From NCBI RefSeq assembly GCF_034424525.1, contig NZ_CP139979.1, forward strand, positions 4,425,501 through 4,489,500: a DNA stretch of 64,000 bases, in the 5' to 3' direction. The stretch comes from Sphingobium yanoikuyae. GTDB taxonomy: Bacteria; Pseudomonadota; Alphaproteobacteria; Sphingomonadales; Sphingomonadaceae. Below, in pieces: positions 9,888-18,048 of the stretch. The position numbers and the translations under genes are program-made. The notes under the pieces are model-generated. The model worked only from the letters and a program-made list of their open reading frames with translations, did no database searches and was not told the origin of the DNA. Numbering within the stretch: the stretch's first letter is position 1; the number at the start of each line of letters is the position of its first letter.

Positions 9888-10991
9888 ATGGCGTCTTATT
9901 ACGCCGAAGGCAGCGACCCGTGGGCCGACCTCTTTCTGTCGGCTGCGCTGGAGCCGCATCTGTGGGATCAGGCGATCCGTGCGATGGCGCAGGCGACGGG
10001 GTCGCGCCATGGTCAGTTGATCGGCTTTGGCCATGGAGCTGCCGGCTTCAACTGGATCAGTGATGTAGAGCCGGATATTGTCGACAAGTCTGCAACCATC
10101 GATGGGGCCGCGCCCGATCTCAATTTCCGCGTCGCGGCCGATCAATTGTCCGGGCGCCCCGACATCGTCCACGAAGCCTATTATGACATCGCCCGGCAGA
10201 GCCTGCGTTCTGCCGACTATCTCGATCTGTGCAGCGATTATGATATTTTCGATGGCTGCCAGACCCGGCTTTTCGCTGGTCCCGACATGATGATCGGCCT
10301 GGCCCTCTTGCGTGGTCGCAAGGATGGCCGGACCGATCAGGACCAGCGCGACCTGTTCGCCCATGTCGCCGGCCATGCCCGCAACGCCGTGCGGTTGCAG
10401 CGCGCAATCGAGCATCAGGGGTTCGCGCTGCTGGCCGGCACGTTCGAAACCATGGACCGCGCCTGCTGGCTGCTCGACGCGACGGGGCGGGTAGGGGGCA
10501 TGACGCCGCGCGCCGAAGCCCTGCTCTCCACCAGCCGGCTGCGGGTCGGTGATGGCTGGTTGCAGAGCGAACGGAGCGATGAGACGCGCGCCATCCTGCG
10601 TTCGGTCCGGGCCGTGGTCGACGCGCCCGCGCGGGAGGCCGATCCGGTGGCGCTGGCCGATGCCGATGGGGGCGTGGGCATCATGCTGGAATTTTTCCCG
10701 CTGCCGTCCCGGCCCTGGTCGCTGCCCTTCGCGCCGCATGCAATCATCGTCGCCCGCGTGGGCGCGCCGACCGAACGCCATGTCCGCCTGCTGATGCGGA
10801 CCTTCCGCCTGACACCGGCCGAAGCGGATATCGCCATTCATCTGGCCGCTGGCATGACCCGTGCCGATATTGCCGCGCGGCGCGGCGTTTCGGCCGAGAC
10901 GCTCAAGGCCCAGTTGCGCTCCATCTACGACAAGACGGGCTGCAATCGGGAATCGCAGCTGGTCCGCATCGTCGGGATGATGAGCAGCTGA
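9888..10991 (+). CDS. LuxR-type HTH transcriptional regulator
   Basis: The protein has 367 residues. A long N-terminal region of no recognised sensor type is followed by a C-terminal LuxR/GerE helix-turn-helix (about 302-360) containing RLTPAEADIAIHLAAGMTRA and the recognition helix VSAETLKAQLRSIY. The first 180 residues may be a GAF/PAS-like ligand domain, but no motif proves this. No receiver domain is seen, so it is not a standard response regulator. ATG 9888 is preceded by a GGG-rich ribosome-binding site. Palindromes at 9809-9820 and 11012-11023 bracket the gene and may be its own binding sites. proA lies downstream on the same strand, 236 bases away. Confidence 0.85.
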   Translation: MASYYAEGSDPWADLFLSAALEPHLWDQAIRAMAQATGSRHGQLIGFGHGAAGFNWISDVEPDIVDKSATIDGAAPDLNFRVAADQLSGRPDIVHEAYYDIARQSLRSADYLDLCSDYDIFDGCQTRLFAGPDMMIGLALLRGRKDGRTDQDQRDLFAHVAGHARNAVRLQRAIEHQGFALLAGTFETMDRACWLLDATGRVGGMTPRAEALLSTSRLRVGDGWLQSERSDETRAILRSVRAVVDAPAREADPVALADADGGVGIMLEFFPLPSRPWSLPFAPHAIIVARVGAPTERHVRLLMRTFRLTPAEADIAIHLAAGMTRADIAARRGVSAETLKAQLRSIYDKTGCNRESQLVRIVGMMSS

Positions 10992-11011
10992 GTTACGGAT
11001 TTTATTGCGAA

Positions 11012-11023
11012 AATTACGCAATT
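11012..11023. promoter_or_regulatory. Palindrome AATTACGCAATT between LuxR-type gene and proA
   Basis: It differs from the 9809-9820 palindrome at one of 12 bases. It lies 20 bases after the regulator stop and about 205 bases before proA. An overlapping ATTGCG/CGCAAT inverted repeat (11004-11009 with 11017-11022) is also present. It is a candidate second operator. Confidence 0.45.
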
Positions 11024-11227
11024 TACCCCCAATGGGGTATGCGTGCGCCGCGCAAAAAGGCTAGGCGAGTCGATAAGGCAGGACCATCTTGCCGGCCGAC
11101 GGCCGATCCATATGCGACCCATGGGTCGGCCGCCGGCAACCGCTCCCTGTATCTTCCCGCTTCGTCAGGGTTCCGTCTCGCGACATTTTCGTGCTAAGCC
11201 GCTGCCGGATTTGAAGCGAGATTACTG

Positions 11228-12493
11228 ATGAACGACCTGACGCAGACCCCCGAAATGCTGATCGCGCAGATGGGCGCGCGTGCGCGCCGCGCCGCCGCCC
11301 TGCTCGCGCCAGCCGGGGACGCGCAGAAGGTCGACGCGCTGCGCCGCGCGGCCCAGGCTCTGCGCGACCAGGCGCCCGCCATCCTCGCCGCCAATGCGCG
11401 TGACATGGACAATGGCATCGACAATGGCCTGTCCGCCGCGATGCTCGACCGGCTGCGGCTGGACGAGGACCGGATCGCCGCCATGGCCGCCGGCGTCGAT
11501 CAGGTCGCGATGCTCGAAAATCCGCTCGGCAGCGTGATCGACAGCAGCGTGCGCCCCAATGGGCTGGAATTGAGCCGCGTCCGCGTACCCTTGGGCGTTA
11601 TCGGCATCATCTACGAAAGCCGCCCCAACGTCACCGCGGACGCCGCCGCCCTCTGCCTGCGCGCTGGCAATGCCGTGATCCTGCGCGGTGGCAGCGAGGC
11701 GAAGGAAAGCAACCGCGCCATCCACGCCGCCATGGCAGAGGGGATCGCCGCCGCCGGCCTGCCCGCCGATGCTGTGCAGCTTATCCCCACCACCGATCGC
11801 GCCGTGGTCGGCGCGCTACTGCGCGCATCGGATTTCGTCGATCTCATCGTGCCGCGCGGCGGCAAGAGCCTGGTCGCGCGCGTGCAGGAAGAGGCGCGGG
11901 TGCCCGTGCTCGCCCATCTTGACGGCATCAACCACAGCTATGTCGATGGCGCGGCCGATCCCGCCATGGCGGAAAGCCTGGTCCTCAATGCCAAGCTGCG
12001 CCGCACCGGTGTCTGCGGTTCGACCGAAACGGTGCTGATCGACCGCGCCTATGCCCATGCCCCCGCGCTGGTGAAGGCGCTGCTCGACGCGAAGTGCGAA
12101 GTGCGCGGCGATGATGCGGTGCAGGCAATGGACGATCGCGTCATCGCCGCGTCGGACGAGGATTGGGATACCGAATATCTCGACGCCATTGTCTCGATCC
12201 GGCTGGTCGACGGCGTGGAAGAGGCGATCGCCCATATCGCCGCCCATGCCAGTCACCATACCGACGCCATCATCACCGAGGATGTGGCGGTGGCCGAACG
12301 CTTCCTCAACGCCGTCGACAGCGCGATCGTGATGTGGAACGCCTCGACCCAGTTCGCGGATGGCGGCGAGTTCGGCCTCGGCGCGGAAATCGGCATTTCG
12401 ACCGGCCGCCTCCACGCCCGCGGCCCGGTCGCGCTCGAAGGGCTCACCACCTATAAATGGATCGTGCGCGGTCGCGGCCAGGCCCGACCGTAA
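11228..12493 (+). CDS. proA: Glutamate-5-semialdehyde dehydrogenase
   Basis: This 421-residue cytosolic enzyme reduces gamma-glutamyl phosphate to glutamate-5-semialdehyde with NADPH, the second step of proline synthesis. Length and motifs match Pro[18 protein letters not shown] near 120, and the catalytic cysteine in [13 protein letters not shown] near residue 262. ATG 11228 is the family start. proB is not adjacent, so the pathway genes are split here. The gene converges on kdsA, and a GGTGAAGGGG/CCCCTTCACC hairpin lies at the junction. Confidence 0.95.
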   Translation: MNDLTQTPEMLIAQMGARARRAAALLAPAGDAQKVDALRRAAQALRDQAPAILAANARDMDNGIDNGLSAAMLDRLRLDEDRIAAMAAGVDQVAMLENPLGSVIDSSVRPNGLELSRVRVPLGVIGIIYESRPNVTADAAALCLRAGNAVILRGGSEAKESNRAIHAAMAEGIAAAGLPADAVQLIPTTDRAVVGALLRASDFVDLIVPRGGKSLVARVQEEARVPVLAHLDGINHSYVDGAADPAMAESLVLNAKLRRTGVCGSTETVLIDRAYAHAPALVKALLDAKCEVRGDDAVQAMDDRVIAASDEDWDTEYLDAIVSIRLVDGVEEAIAHIAAHASHHTDAIITEDVAVAERFLNAVDSAIVMWNASTQFADGGEFGLGAEIGISTGRLHARGPVALEGLTTYKWIVRGRGQARP

Positions 12494-12504
12494 GGCGTTT
12501 TCGG

Positions 12505-12532
12505 GGTGAAGGGGGAAAACTACCCCTTCACC
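12505..12532. terminator. Convergent proA/kdsA terminator hairpin
   Basis: GGTGAAGGGG (12505-12514) pairs perfectly with CCCCTTCACC (12523-12532). The right arm overlaps the last codons of kdsA. No T-run follows on the plus strand, so termination efficiency is uncertain. Confidence 0.5.
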
Positions 12533-13347
12533 ACCGCATCGATCGCCTTCAACTGCTTCAGCATCGGCCCGACCCAGTCGAGCTTCAGCATTACCGGCCC
12601 GTCCGAGGGCGCATTGTCCGGGTCTTCGTGCGCCTCGGCGAAGATCGCCGCCACGCCCGCGGCCACTGCGCTGCGCGCCAGCAGCGGCGCATAGTCGCGC
12701 TGCCCGCCTGAGGCTGATCCCAGCCCGCCGGGCTGCTGCACCGAATGGGTGGCGTCGAACACGACCGGATAGCCGGTTTCCGCCATCACCGGCAGCGCGC
12801 GCATGTCGCTCACCAGCGTATTATAGCCGAAACTCGCGCCGCGCTCGGTCAGCAAGATGCGCTCATTGCCGGTCGACGCGACCTTCTGCGCCACCGCCGC
12901 CATGTCCCAGGGGGCCAGGAACTGCCCCTTCTTGACGTTGATCACCGCGCCGGTCTTTCCCGCCGCGATCAGCAGGTCGGTCTGGCGACAGAGAAAGGCC
13001 GGGATCTGCAGGATGTCCACCGCCTGCGCCGCAGCCTCCACCTGTTCGGGGCCATGAATGTCGGTCAGCACCGGGCAACCCAGCACCGCCTTCACCTCGG
13101 CCAGGATCGCCAGCCCCGCATCGATGCCGACGCCGCGCTTGCCACTCACCGACGTGCGGTTCGCCTTGTCGAAGCTGCTCTTGAAGATAAAGGGCACGCC
13201 CGCATCCGCCGCCGCCTTGGCCAGCGCATCGGCCATGAACAGCGCATGGTCGCGGCTTTCGATCTGGCAGGGGCCGGAAATCAGGACGAAGGGCAGGTCG
13301 TTGCCGAAGGTGACCGGGCCGACCTTCACATGCTTGGGATCGCTCAT
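12520..13347 (-). CDS. kdsA: KDO-8-phosphate synthase
   Basis: This is a 3-deoxy-D-manno-octulosonate-8-phosphate synthase of 275 residues. It condenses phosphoenolpyruvate with arabinose-5-phosphate, the first committed step to the KDO of lipopolysaccharide. It has the family motifs [26 protein letters not shown] and TDIHGPEQV, and [11 protein letters not shown] late in the barrel. The frame stays open 51 bases further upstream, but ATG 13347 (MSDPKHVK) gives the normal length. The small phospholipase-like gene lies five bases upstream on the same strand, so the two are probably co-transcribed. Confidence 0.95.
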   Translation of the reverse strand: MSDPKHVKVGPVTFGNDLPFVLISGPCQIESRDHALFMADALAKAAADAGVPFIFKSSFDKANRTSVSGKRGVGIDAGLAILAEVKAVLGCPVLTDIHGPEQVEAAAQAVDILQIPAFLCRQTDLLIAAGKTGAVINVKKGQFLAPWDMAAVAQKVASTGNERILLTERGASFGYNTLVSDMRALPVMAETGYPVVFDATHSVQQPGGLGSASGGQRDYAPLLARSAVAAGVAAIFAEAHEDPDNAPSDGPVMLKLDWVGPMLKQLKAIDAVVKG

Positions 13348-13352
13348 GCCGC

Positions 13353-13646
13353 TCACTTGGGCGCCTTTGCGAAGCGGCGCAACAATTGTCCGCGCCACAG
13401 CCCCTTGCCGGGATGATAATTCCAGCAGAACCAGCCAAAGGTCAGGCAGGCGAGCAGCGAGGGCAGCGCCATCGGATCGCCATTGGCCTTCATATGGCGA
13501 TAGAATGTCATGTCGGCGCGCCAGCGGTCGCGCTCGCTGCCGCCGCCATTGATGCCATACATATTGTCATGCTTCCTGCAGCCGACATTCCGGTTGTATT
13601 TGCGATGGTCTATGAAATAGCAGTAGTCGCGTTCGGGCGTGGTCAT
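13353..13646 (-). CDS. Small phospholipase A2-like protein
   Basis: This 97-residue protein has the sequence [10 protein letters not shown] near residues 24-33, which matches the catalytic Cys-x-x-His-Asp-x-x-Tyr helix of the phospholipase A2 fold. A tyrosine/aspartate-containing segment [14 protein letters not shown] precedes it. The C-terminal half has a short hydrophobic stretch ([15 protein letters not shown]). No clear signal peptide is seen. The calcium loop of secreted PLA2 is not evident, so activity is unproven. The ATG at 13646 was chosen because the match starts at once; the frame stays open upstream across the divergent hydrolase gene. It sits directly upstream of kdsA. Confidence 0.62.
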   Translation of the reverse strand: MTTPERDYCYFIDHRKYNRNVGCRKHDNMYGINGGGSERDRWRADMTFYRHMKANGDPMALPSLLACLTFGWFCWNYHPGKGLWRGQLLRRFAKAPK

Positions 13647-13667
13647 GTCCCGATTAGGACCGGGGCA

Positions 13668-14792
13668 GTGCAGAAATTCAAGCGTAAAGTCTTTTACCTG
13701 GGTGGTTTTGATCCGCGCGGCGTCCGTTTCTATCACCAGCTCTATCGCGATCAGGCGGCCCGCTACACCGCGCTGACCGGCGAAGCGGTGGCGGTCAGCG
13801 CGCGCCGCGCCGGCCCCGCCAACAGCGCGATCTGGACCGTCACCAACGCCAGCGCCGGGGTCGAGACCGATTATGAATATCTCCGCTGGGAAGATCTGAT
13901 CGGCAAGGTCTGGATCCGCCATCCCTTCACCCTCGCCTGGCGCGCCGCCCGCGCCTATGCCGGCCATGCCCGGCTGATGCAGTTCGGCCGGATGCGCAAA
14001 TTGCGCCGTGGTCCGGTCATCACCATCCTCTATCCGCCGATCCTGGCCGTGCTGATCCCGCTGCTGCTGGCGCTGGTGCCCGCGCTCCTGCTGTCGCTGC
14101 TGCTGCCCTTCTGGGCCAGTGCGCTTGTCGGCATCGGCATCAGCGCCTTCTTCTCCGGCCGCATCCTCGACAAGCTGGTCGTGTCCTGGCTGCTGCGCTT
14201 CATGACCTATCATGGCGCGCTCGCCGCCGACGGGCCGGGCGACGAGCTTAATGCCCGGCTCGACCAGTTCGCCGCCCGCATCGCGGCGGAACTGGACGGC
14301 GACTGGGACGAGATCCAGCTCGTCACCCACAGCGCCGGCACCATATTGGGCATGAGCTTGCTGCGCCGCATCCTTGCACTACGCGGTGGCGCGCTGCCCG
14401 ACCATTTCGTCATGGTCGGCATGGGGCAGGTCGTGCCGGTCATCGGCCTGCGTCGCGATGCCGGCTGGTATCATGCCGACCTCAAGGCGCTCGCCGACCA
14501 GCCTTTCCGCTATGTCGACATCAGCTCCCCGCCCGACGGCGCGGCCTATTACAACGTCAATCCGCTGCGCCTTGTCGCCGATCAATTTGCCGCGCGGGTG
14601 GACATGCTATCGCCCCGTTTCCATCTCTTCTACTTGGCCGAAAATTATCACGGGGGCTGGTCCAACAAATATGAGGCGCATTTCGATTATCTCAGGGTCG
14701 GCGACCGCCTGTCGCCGCTGGATTTCGTGAGCCTGACCGCCGGCCGCCGCACCGTGGACGAGGCCGTCGCCGCCTTCCGGACGATCCCGTGA
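13668..14792 (+). CDS. Alpha/beta-hydrolase-like membrane protein
   Basis: The protein has about 374 residues. A nucleophile-elbow-like sequence LVTHSAGTILG near residue 225 suggests a serine hydrolase, with Thr-His-Ser-Ala-Gly replacing the usual GxSxG. Two strongly hydrophobic helices lie near residues 120-170 (ITILYPPILAVLIPLLLALV and following), so it is probably membrane-anchored. The start is taken as GTG 13668 (MQKFKRKVFYLGGFDPRG), 21 bases from the divergent small gene. The last codons overlap the P450 start in GTGA (14789-14792), which indicates translational coupling. The substrate is unknown; a lipid or ester would fit the P450 partner. Confidence 0.72.
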   Translation: MQKFKRKVFYLGGFDPRGVRFYHQLYRDQAARYTALTGEAVAVSARRAGPANSAIWTVTNASAGVETDYEYLRWEDLIGKVWIRHPFTLAWRAARAYAGHARLMQFGRMRKLRRGPVITILYPPILAVLIPLLLALVPALLLSLLLPFWASALVGIGISAFFSGRILDKLVVSWLLRFMTYHGALAADGPGDELNARLDQFAARIAAELDGDWDEIQLVTHSAGTILGMSLLRRILALRGGALPDHFVMVGMGQVVPVIGLRRDAGWYHADLKALADQPFRYVDISSPPDGAAYYNVNPLRLVADQFAARVDMLSPRFHLFYLAENYHGGWSNKYEAHFDYLRVGDRLSPLDFVSLTAGRRTVDEAVAAFRTIP

Positions 14793-16159
14793 GCGCGCCC
14801 TTCACGCCCCCCTATCCCGAGCCGCCCAAATCGAAGCGCGGCCTTATCAAACGCTTCCTGCGCGGCTGGCACAGCTGGATCCATGTGCTGTTCGACAAGA
14901 GCTATACGATGAAGATGGGCGAGATCCGCATGCCGGGTCAGACCATGTATATCGCCAACGAACTGCCCTTGGTCGATCGCATCCTCAAGGGCGGCACCGC
15001 CTTCCCCAAGCATAGCGAACTGGTCCGCAATCTCGATCCGCTGATCGGCAATTCGGTCTTCTCCGCCAATGGCGAGGATTGGGAAAGCCAGCGGGCGATG
15101 GTCAATCCCGCCTTCGCCCATACCGCGCTCAATCGTTCCATGCCGCTGATGGTCGCCGCCGCCGACGATCTGCTCGCCCGGCTCGATGCCGCTGATCGGT
15201 CAAAGCCGGTCGATATCGACCCGATGATGACCCATGTCGCGGCCGACATCATCTTCCGCACCCTCTTCTCGCAGACGCTGGACGAGGAACGCTCCAACAT
15301 CATCCACACCGCCTTCGGCCGGTTCCAGCGGCTCGCCCATTCGGCCTCGATGCTGCGCCTCTACGGCATCCCCGCCGGCTGGTTCGAGAAGCGCTCGAAA
15401 GGGCCGGCCCGCGCCATCCATGACGTGTTCCGTCCGATCGTCGAGGCCCGCTACGAAGGCTATCATGACCGGGGCGAGGCACCCCATCGCGACATTCTCC
15501 AGTCGCTGATCGAGGTGCAGGACGCGCAGACCGGCGCCCATTTCACCTGTGAACAGGTGATGGAACAGGTCTCGACCATCTTCCTCGCCGGCCATGAAAC
15601 CTCGGCCAGCACCATGACCTGGGCGCTCTACATGCTCGCCGAATGCGCCCATATCCAGGATCGGGTCCGCGCCGAAGTGGCCGGCATCGCCGGCGACGCA
15701 GTGCTGACCGCGCCGATGCTCAAGGATATGAGCCATGTCCGCAACATCTTCCGCGAAACGCTGCGCCTCTATCCGCCGGTCGCCTTCTTCCCGCGCGAAG
15801 TCACCTGCCCGATGGAGATGCGCGACAAGCAGTTGGAGGAAGGTTCGATGCTGGTCGTCGCGCCCTGGCTGACCCAGCGCAACAAGGATAATTGGGCCTG
15901 CCCGCACGCCTTCGACCCCGACCGGTTCGATGATCCGGCCAATGCCGACATGGTGAAACAGGCCTGGTTCCCCTTCGGCCGCGGCCCCCGCGTCTGCGTC
16001 GGCGCAGGCTTCGCCCAGCAGGAGGTGATGACCGTGATCGCCTCGGTCATCCGCCGCTACAAGCTGACGATGCCCGCCGGCTTCAAACCCGAACCCATCA
16101 GCCGCCTCACCATCCGCCCCAGGACCGGCATGAAATTGCTGTTCGAGCGGGTGGGGTAA
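14789..16159 (+). CDS. Cytochrome P450
   Basis: This 456-residue haem monooxygenase has the I-helix oxygen-activation motif AGHETSAS near 267, the K-helix ExxR in FRETLRLYPP near 316, and the haem-thiolate signature FPFGRGPRVCVGAG with the cysteine near 402. The length and the HETSAS motif resemble class E/CYP4-like and fatty-acid-type bacterial P450s. The GTG start at 14789 overlaps the stop of the hydrolase gene by four bases, so the two form an operon. No ferredoxin or reductase gene is adjacent, so redox partners must come from elsewhere. The substrate is not deducible. Confidence 0.93.
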   Translation: MSAPFTPPYPEPPKSKRGLIKRFLRGWHSWIHVLFDKSYTMKMGEIRMPGQTMYIANELPLVDRILKGGTAFPKHSELVRNLDPLIGNSVFSANGEDWESQRAMVNPAFAHTALNRSMPLMVAAADDLLARLDAADRSKPVDIDPMMTHVAADIIFRTLFSQTLDEERSNIIHTAFGRFQRLAHSASMLRLYGIPAGWFEKRSKGPARAIHDVFRPIVEARYEGYHDRGEAPHRDILQSLIEVQDAQTGAHFTCEQVMEQVSTIFLAGHETSASTMTWALYMLAECAHIQDRVRAEVAGIAGDAVLTAPMLKDMSHVRNIFRETLRLYPPVAFFPREVTCPMEMRDKQLEEGSMLVVAPWLTQRNKDNWACPHAFDPDRFDDPANADMVKQAWFPFGRGPRVCVGAGFAQQEVMTVIASVIRRYKLTMPAGFKPEPISRLTIRPRTGMKLLFERVG

Positions 16160-16175
16160 CTCGAAATCGAACTGC

Positions 16176-16337
16176 TCAACGCGACAGCTTGGCGCAACCT
16201 TGCGTGCGGGAAAAAGCGCCGATCACGCCCCCTCCGCGATTGGAACAGTTGATCGCTCCAACTATCTGGTCAATCAATCCAATCGTAAAGATGGTCACAA
16301 CGACAACTATCGGGATTAAATGCTTGAAGCGTCTCAT
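16176..16337 (-). CDS. Hypothetical small membrane protein
   Basis: This possible 53-residue protein has a basic N-terminus (MRRFKH), one hydrophobic helix (LIPIVVVVTIFTIGLIDQIV) and a Gly/Cys-containing tail. The frame continues upstream, but this ATG begins just before the helix. It converges on the P450 gene, with 16 bases between the stops. Coding status rests only on the tidy start/TM/stop layout, and no family was recognised. Confidence 0.4.
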   Translation of the reverse strand: MRRFKHLIPIVVVVTIFTIGLIDQIVGAINCSNRGGGVIGAFSRTQGCAKLSR

Positions 16338-16393
16338 TTCGTTGAAACTCGCCGATTGAAATATTGACGTCAACGCCTGTTCTACTTCCCTGT

Positions 16394-16443
16394 CGGCAGT
16401 TCCACCTGCACCTGCGTCGGGACCGGCGCGGCCATGATCGCGA
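16394..16443 (-). pseudogene. Duplicated 3' end of the small membrane-protein gene
   Basis: These 50 bases match 17887-17936 at 45 positions and in the same orientation. On the minus strand they still encode IVAIMAAPVPTQVQVELP, like the C-terminus of the 17860-18048 gene. The rest of that gene is missing here. It marks one edge of the disturbed region 16.4-17.9 kb. Confidence 0.65.
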
Positions 16444-16509
16444 CGATGCTGGCCGGCATCGCGCAGTTTGAGCACGATATGCTCAGCGGGCGTGTCCGCT
16501 CTGGGTTGA

Positions 16510-16701
16510 GCGCGGGGACGCAAGCTCGGACGACAACTGGGGGAATGCCCCAAATCCGATCGGCTCGGTCCCAAGGTGCTGGCGCTGGTGGCAGAAGGAC
16601 GTAGTTATCGCTGGATCGCGAGCGATCTTGGCCTGAGCAAGAACACGGTCTCTGCGATCGTGAACCGGGACAGGTTGGCTGCAAAAATGATGTTGAAATA
16701 A
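16510..16701 (+). pseudogene. Serine recombinase (resolvase/invertase) C-terminal fragment
   Basis: A 63-residue frame, closed by stops at both ends, has no start codon of its own in the right place. It reads like the C-terminal helix-turn-helix of Hin/Tn3-type serine recombinases: ARGRKLGR, then VLALVAEGRSYRWIASDLGL, then SKNTVSAIVNRDR. The catalytic N-terminal domain is absent. This is a remnant of a mobile element, next to an atypical gene and a duplicated gene end. Confidence 0.72.
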
Positions 16702-16761
16702 CGGTATGAGCGCTCTCTAAAAGTCATCTGTCCACGTCCCGCTGCGGAAGTCTAAGATAAC

Positions 16762-17811
16762 ATGCACGTATTCGATCGACGCCTTCTTTATATATGGTTG
16801 TTGATGACGCTGGGAGCTGGTTGCGCGCTTTTTCTGCCAGAAATAGTCGTTCTTCTGATGCTGGCGCTTATCGGCTTTCCTTTGGCATGGTTGATGACCC
16901 TCATGCCAGGAGCATGGATTTATTTCACGCCGACACTGGCCATCTATATGATCCTACGCAGAGTGTCGGACGCCCCTCCGCGCTTGATGATGCTGGTTGC
17001 TGCCGCCTTACTGCCGGTTGCCGTCGGCTTTGCTATTCCATGGTGCGCTAATGGGATCACTGAACGACGCGTCCAAGCCCTGATCGCACAAGATCATGGC
17101 GCGCCTCCAATATTGCCAGTAGGCCTTTCCATCACCCATGCAATCGACAGAGGCTTAGGTTCGTCCGGCAAATGCTGGGACACCTGCCAACGGCTCCTAT
17201 TTTCGCGCACCGCAAAGAGCATTGCTGAAGTACCACTCGACATGCTGCCGAAGCAAGCCTCGCTCCCGGTTCCTGCACGTCGCTTTTCGCTCGGACCGAT
17301 TGGACCGGGATGTAACAATACACGGTTACAAACGACGTATGCCACGAGCACAGAAACTGGTCGCGAGGTTCCACCCCCTCCGCCACCACTCTCGGACAAA
17401 CTGGAGGACTTCGCACAGGAAGGATTGTGTTTGCACGATGATGCAGTGCGAGATGTGCGCTCCGACGTGCTCATTGTGGAACGGCGGAACTATGATCCGG
17501 CTTTCCGGGGCTTCCATTTTGAGGGTGAGGGCTGGCGCGCCTCGCTGCATCCCATCGCCCCATTCAAAAGGCGTGAAGTTTTCCGACATGCGCCTTCCGG
17601 CTTGGTGCGGCTTATGCGCCGCACTGAGGTCCGATATGCGCTCTTGGCGGAGCCATTATGGCTATCTCCAGGATTCCGTTTCGACACGGCGTCCCCGACG
17701 CACTGGGCTTGGCGCGACGAGCGTGTCGTCGGCAGTCCGGTCGACAGCTTTCAGCCGACCCAATGGAACGGGCTAATTGCCAACGATCTGGCGGTGCATG
17801 GTCTCCGCTGA
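16762..17811 (+). CDS. Hypothetical membrane protein of atypical composition
   Basis: This 349-residue protein has no recognised family. Two or three hydrophobic helices fill residues 8-100. A soluble part of about 240 residues follows, with a polyproline patch (VPPPPPPLSDKLEDF) near 203-217. The codon use is visibly AT-richer than neighbouring genes. It lies between a recombinase fragment and a duplicated gene end, so horizontal acquisition is likely. ATG 16762 follows a poor ribosome-binding site. The polyproline patch could need EF-P for translation. Function unknown. Confidence 0.6.
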   Translation: MHVFDRRLLYIWLLMTLGAGCALFLPEIVVLLMLALIGFPLAWLMTLMPGAWIYFTPTLAIYMILRRVSDAPPRLMMLVAAALLPVAVGFAIPWCANGITERRVQALIAQDHGAPPILPVGLSITHAIDRGLGSSGKCWDTCQRLLFSRTAKSIAEVPLDMLPKQASLPVPARRFSLGPIGPGCNNTRLQTTYATSTETGREVPPPPPPLSDKLEDFAQEGLCLHDDAVRDVRSDVLIVERRNYDPAFRGFHFEGEGWRASLHPIAPFKRREVFRHAPSGLVRLMRRTEVRYALLAEPLWLSPGFRFDTASPTHWAWRDERVVGSPVDSFQPTQWNGLIANDLAVHGLR

Positions 17812-17859
17812 AGTATCAGCGGCGGACCGAAAACGCCGCAAATGTGGAGCACCATCGGT

Positions 17860-18048
17860 TTAGGGTGTCATTTCGCCCTGCGCCGCCGGCAATTCCACCT
17901 GTACCTGCGTCGGGATCGGTGCCGCCATGATCGCGATGCCCGAGACGATCCCCAGCACGCCCCAGGCCCAGCGTTTCGCGCGCAGGTCCATGACGCCGCG
18001 CGCCAGGCAGTAAAGGCCGGCCAGAACCAGGATGATGGCGGCGATCAT
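17860..18048 (-). CDS. Small two-helix membrane protein, last gene of the transglutaminase operon
   Basis: This 62-residue protein has two hydrophobic helices (IAAIILVLAGLYCLARGV and WGVLGIVSGIAIMAAP) and a polar tail ending TQVQVELP and beyond. Its ATG overlaps the stop of the transglutaminase-like gene (18045-18048, ATGA), so it is coupled to that operon. A broken copy of its 3' end lies 1.5 kb away at 16394-16443. No family was recognised; it may anchor or assist the operon products at the membrane. Confidence 0.65.
   Translation of the reverse strand: MIAAIILVLAGLYCLARGVMDLRAKRWAWGVLGIVSGIAIMAAPIPTQVQVELPAAQGEMTP
17887..17936 (-). repeat. Intact copy of the 50-base direct repeat
   Basis: This lies inside the small membrane-protein gene and matches 16394-16443 at 45 of 50 positions in direct orientation. 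The two copies flank the atypical segment with the recombinase fragment and the 349-residue gene. Confidence 0.65.

Noticed and set aside
16510..16701. Functional recombinase gene
   Set aside because: Only the C-terminal DNA-binding part is present and the frame is closed by a stop on its 5' side.
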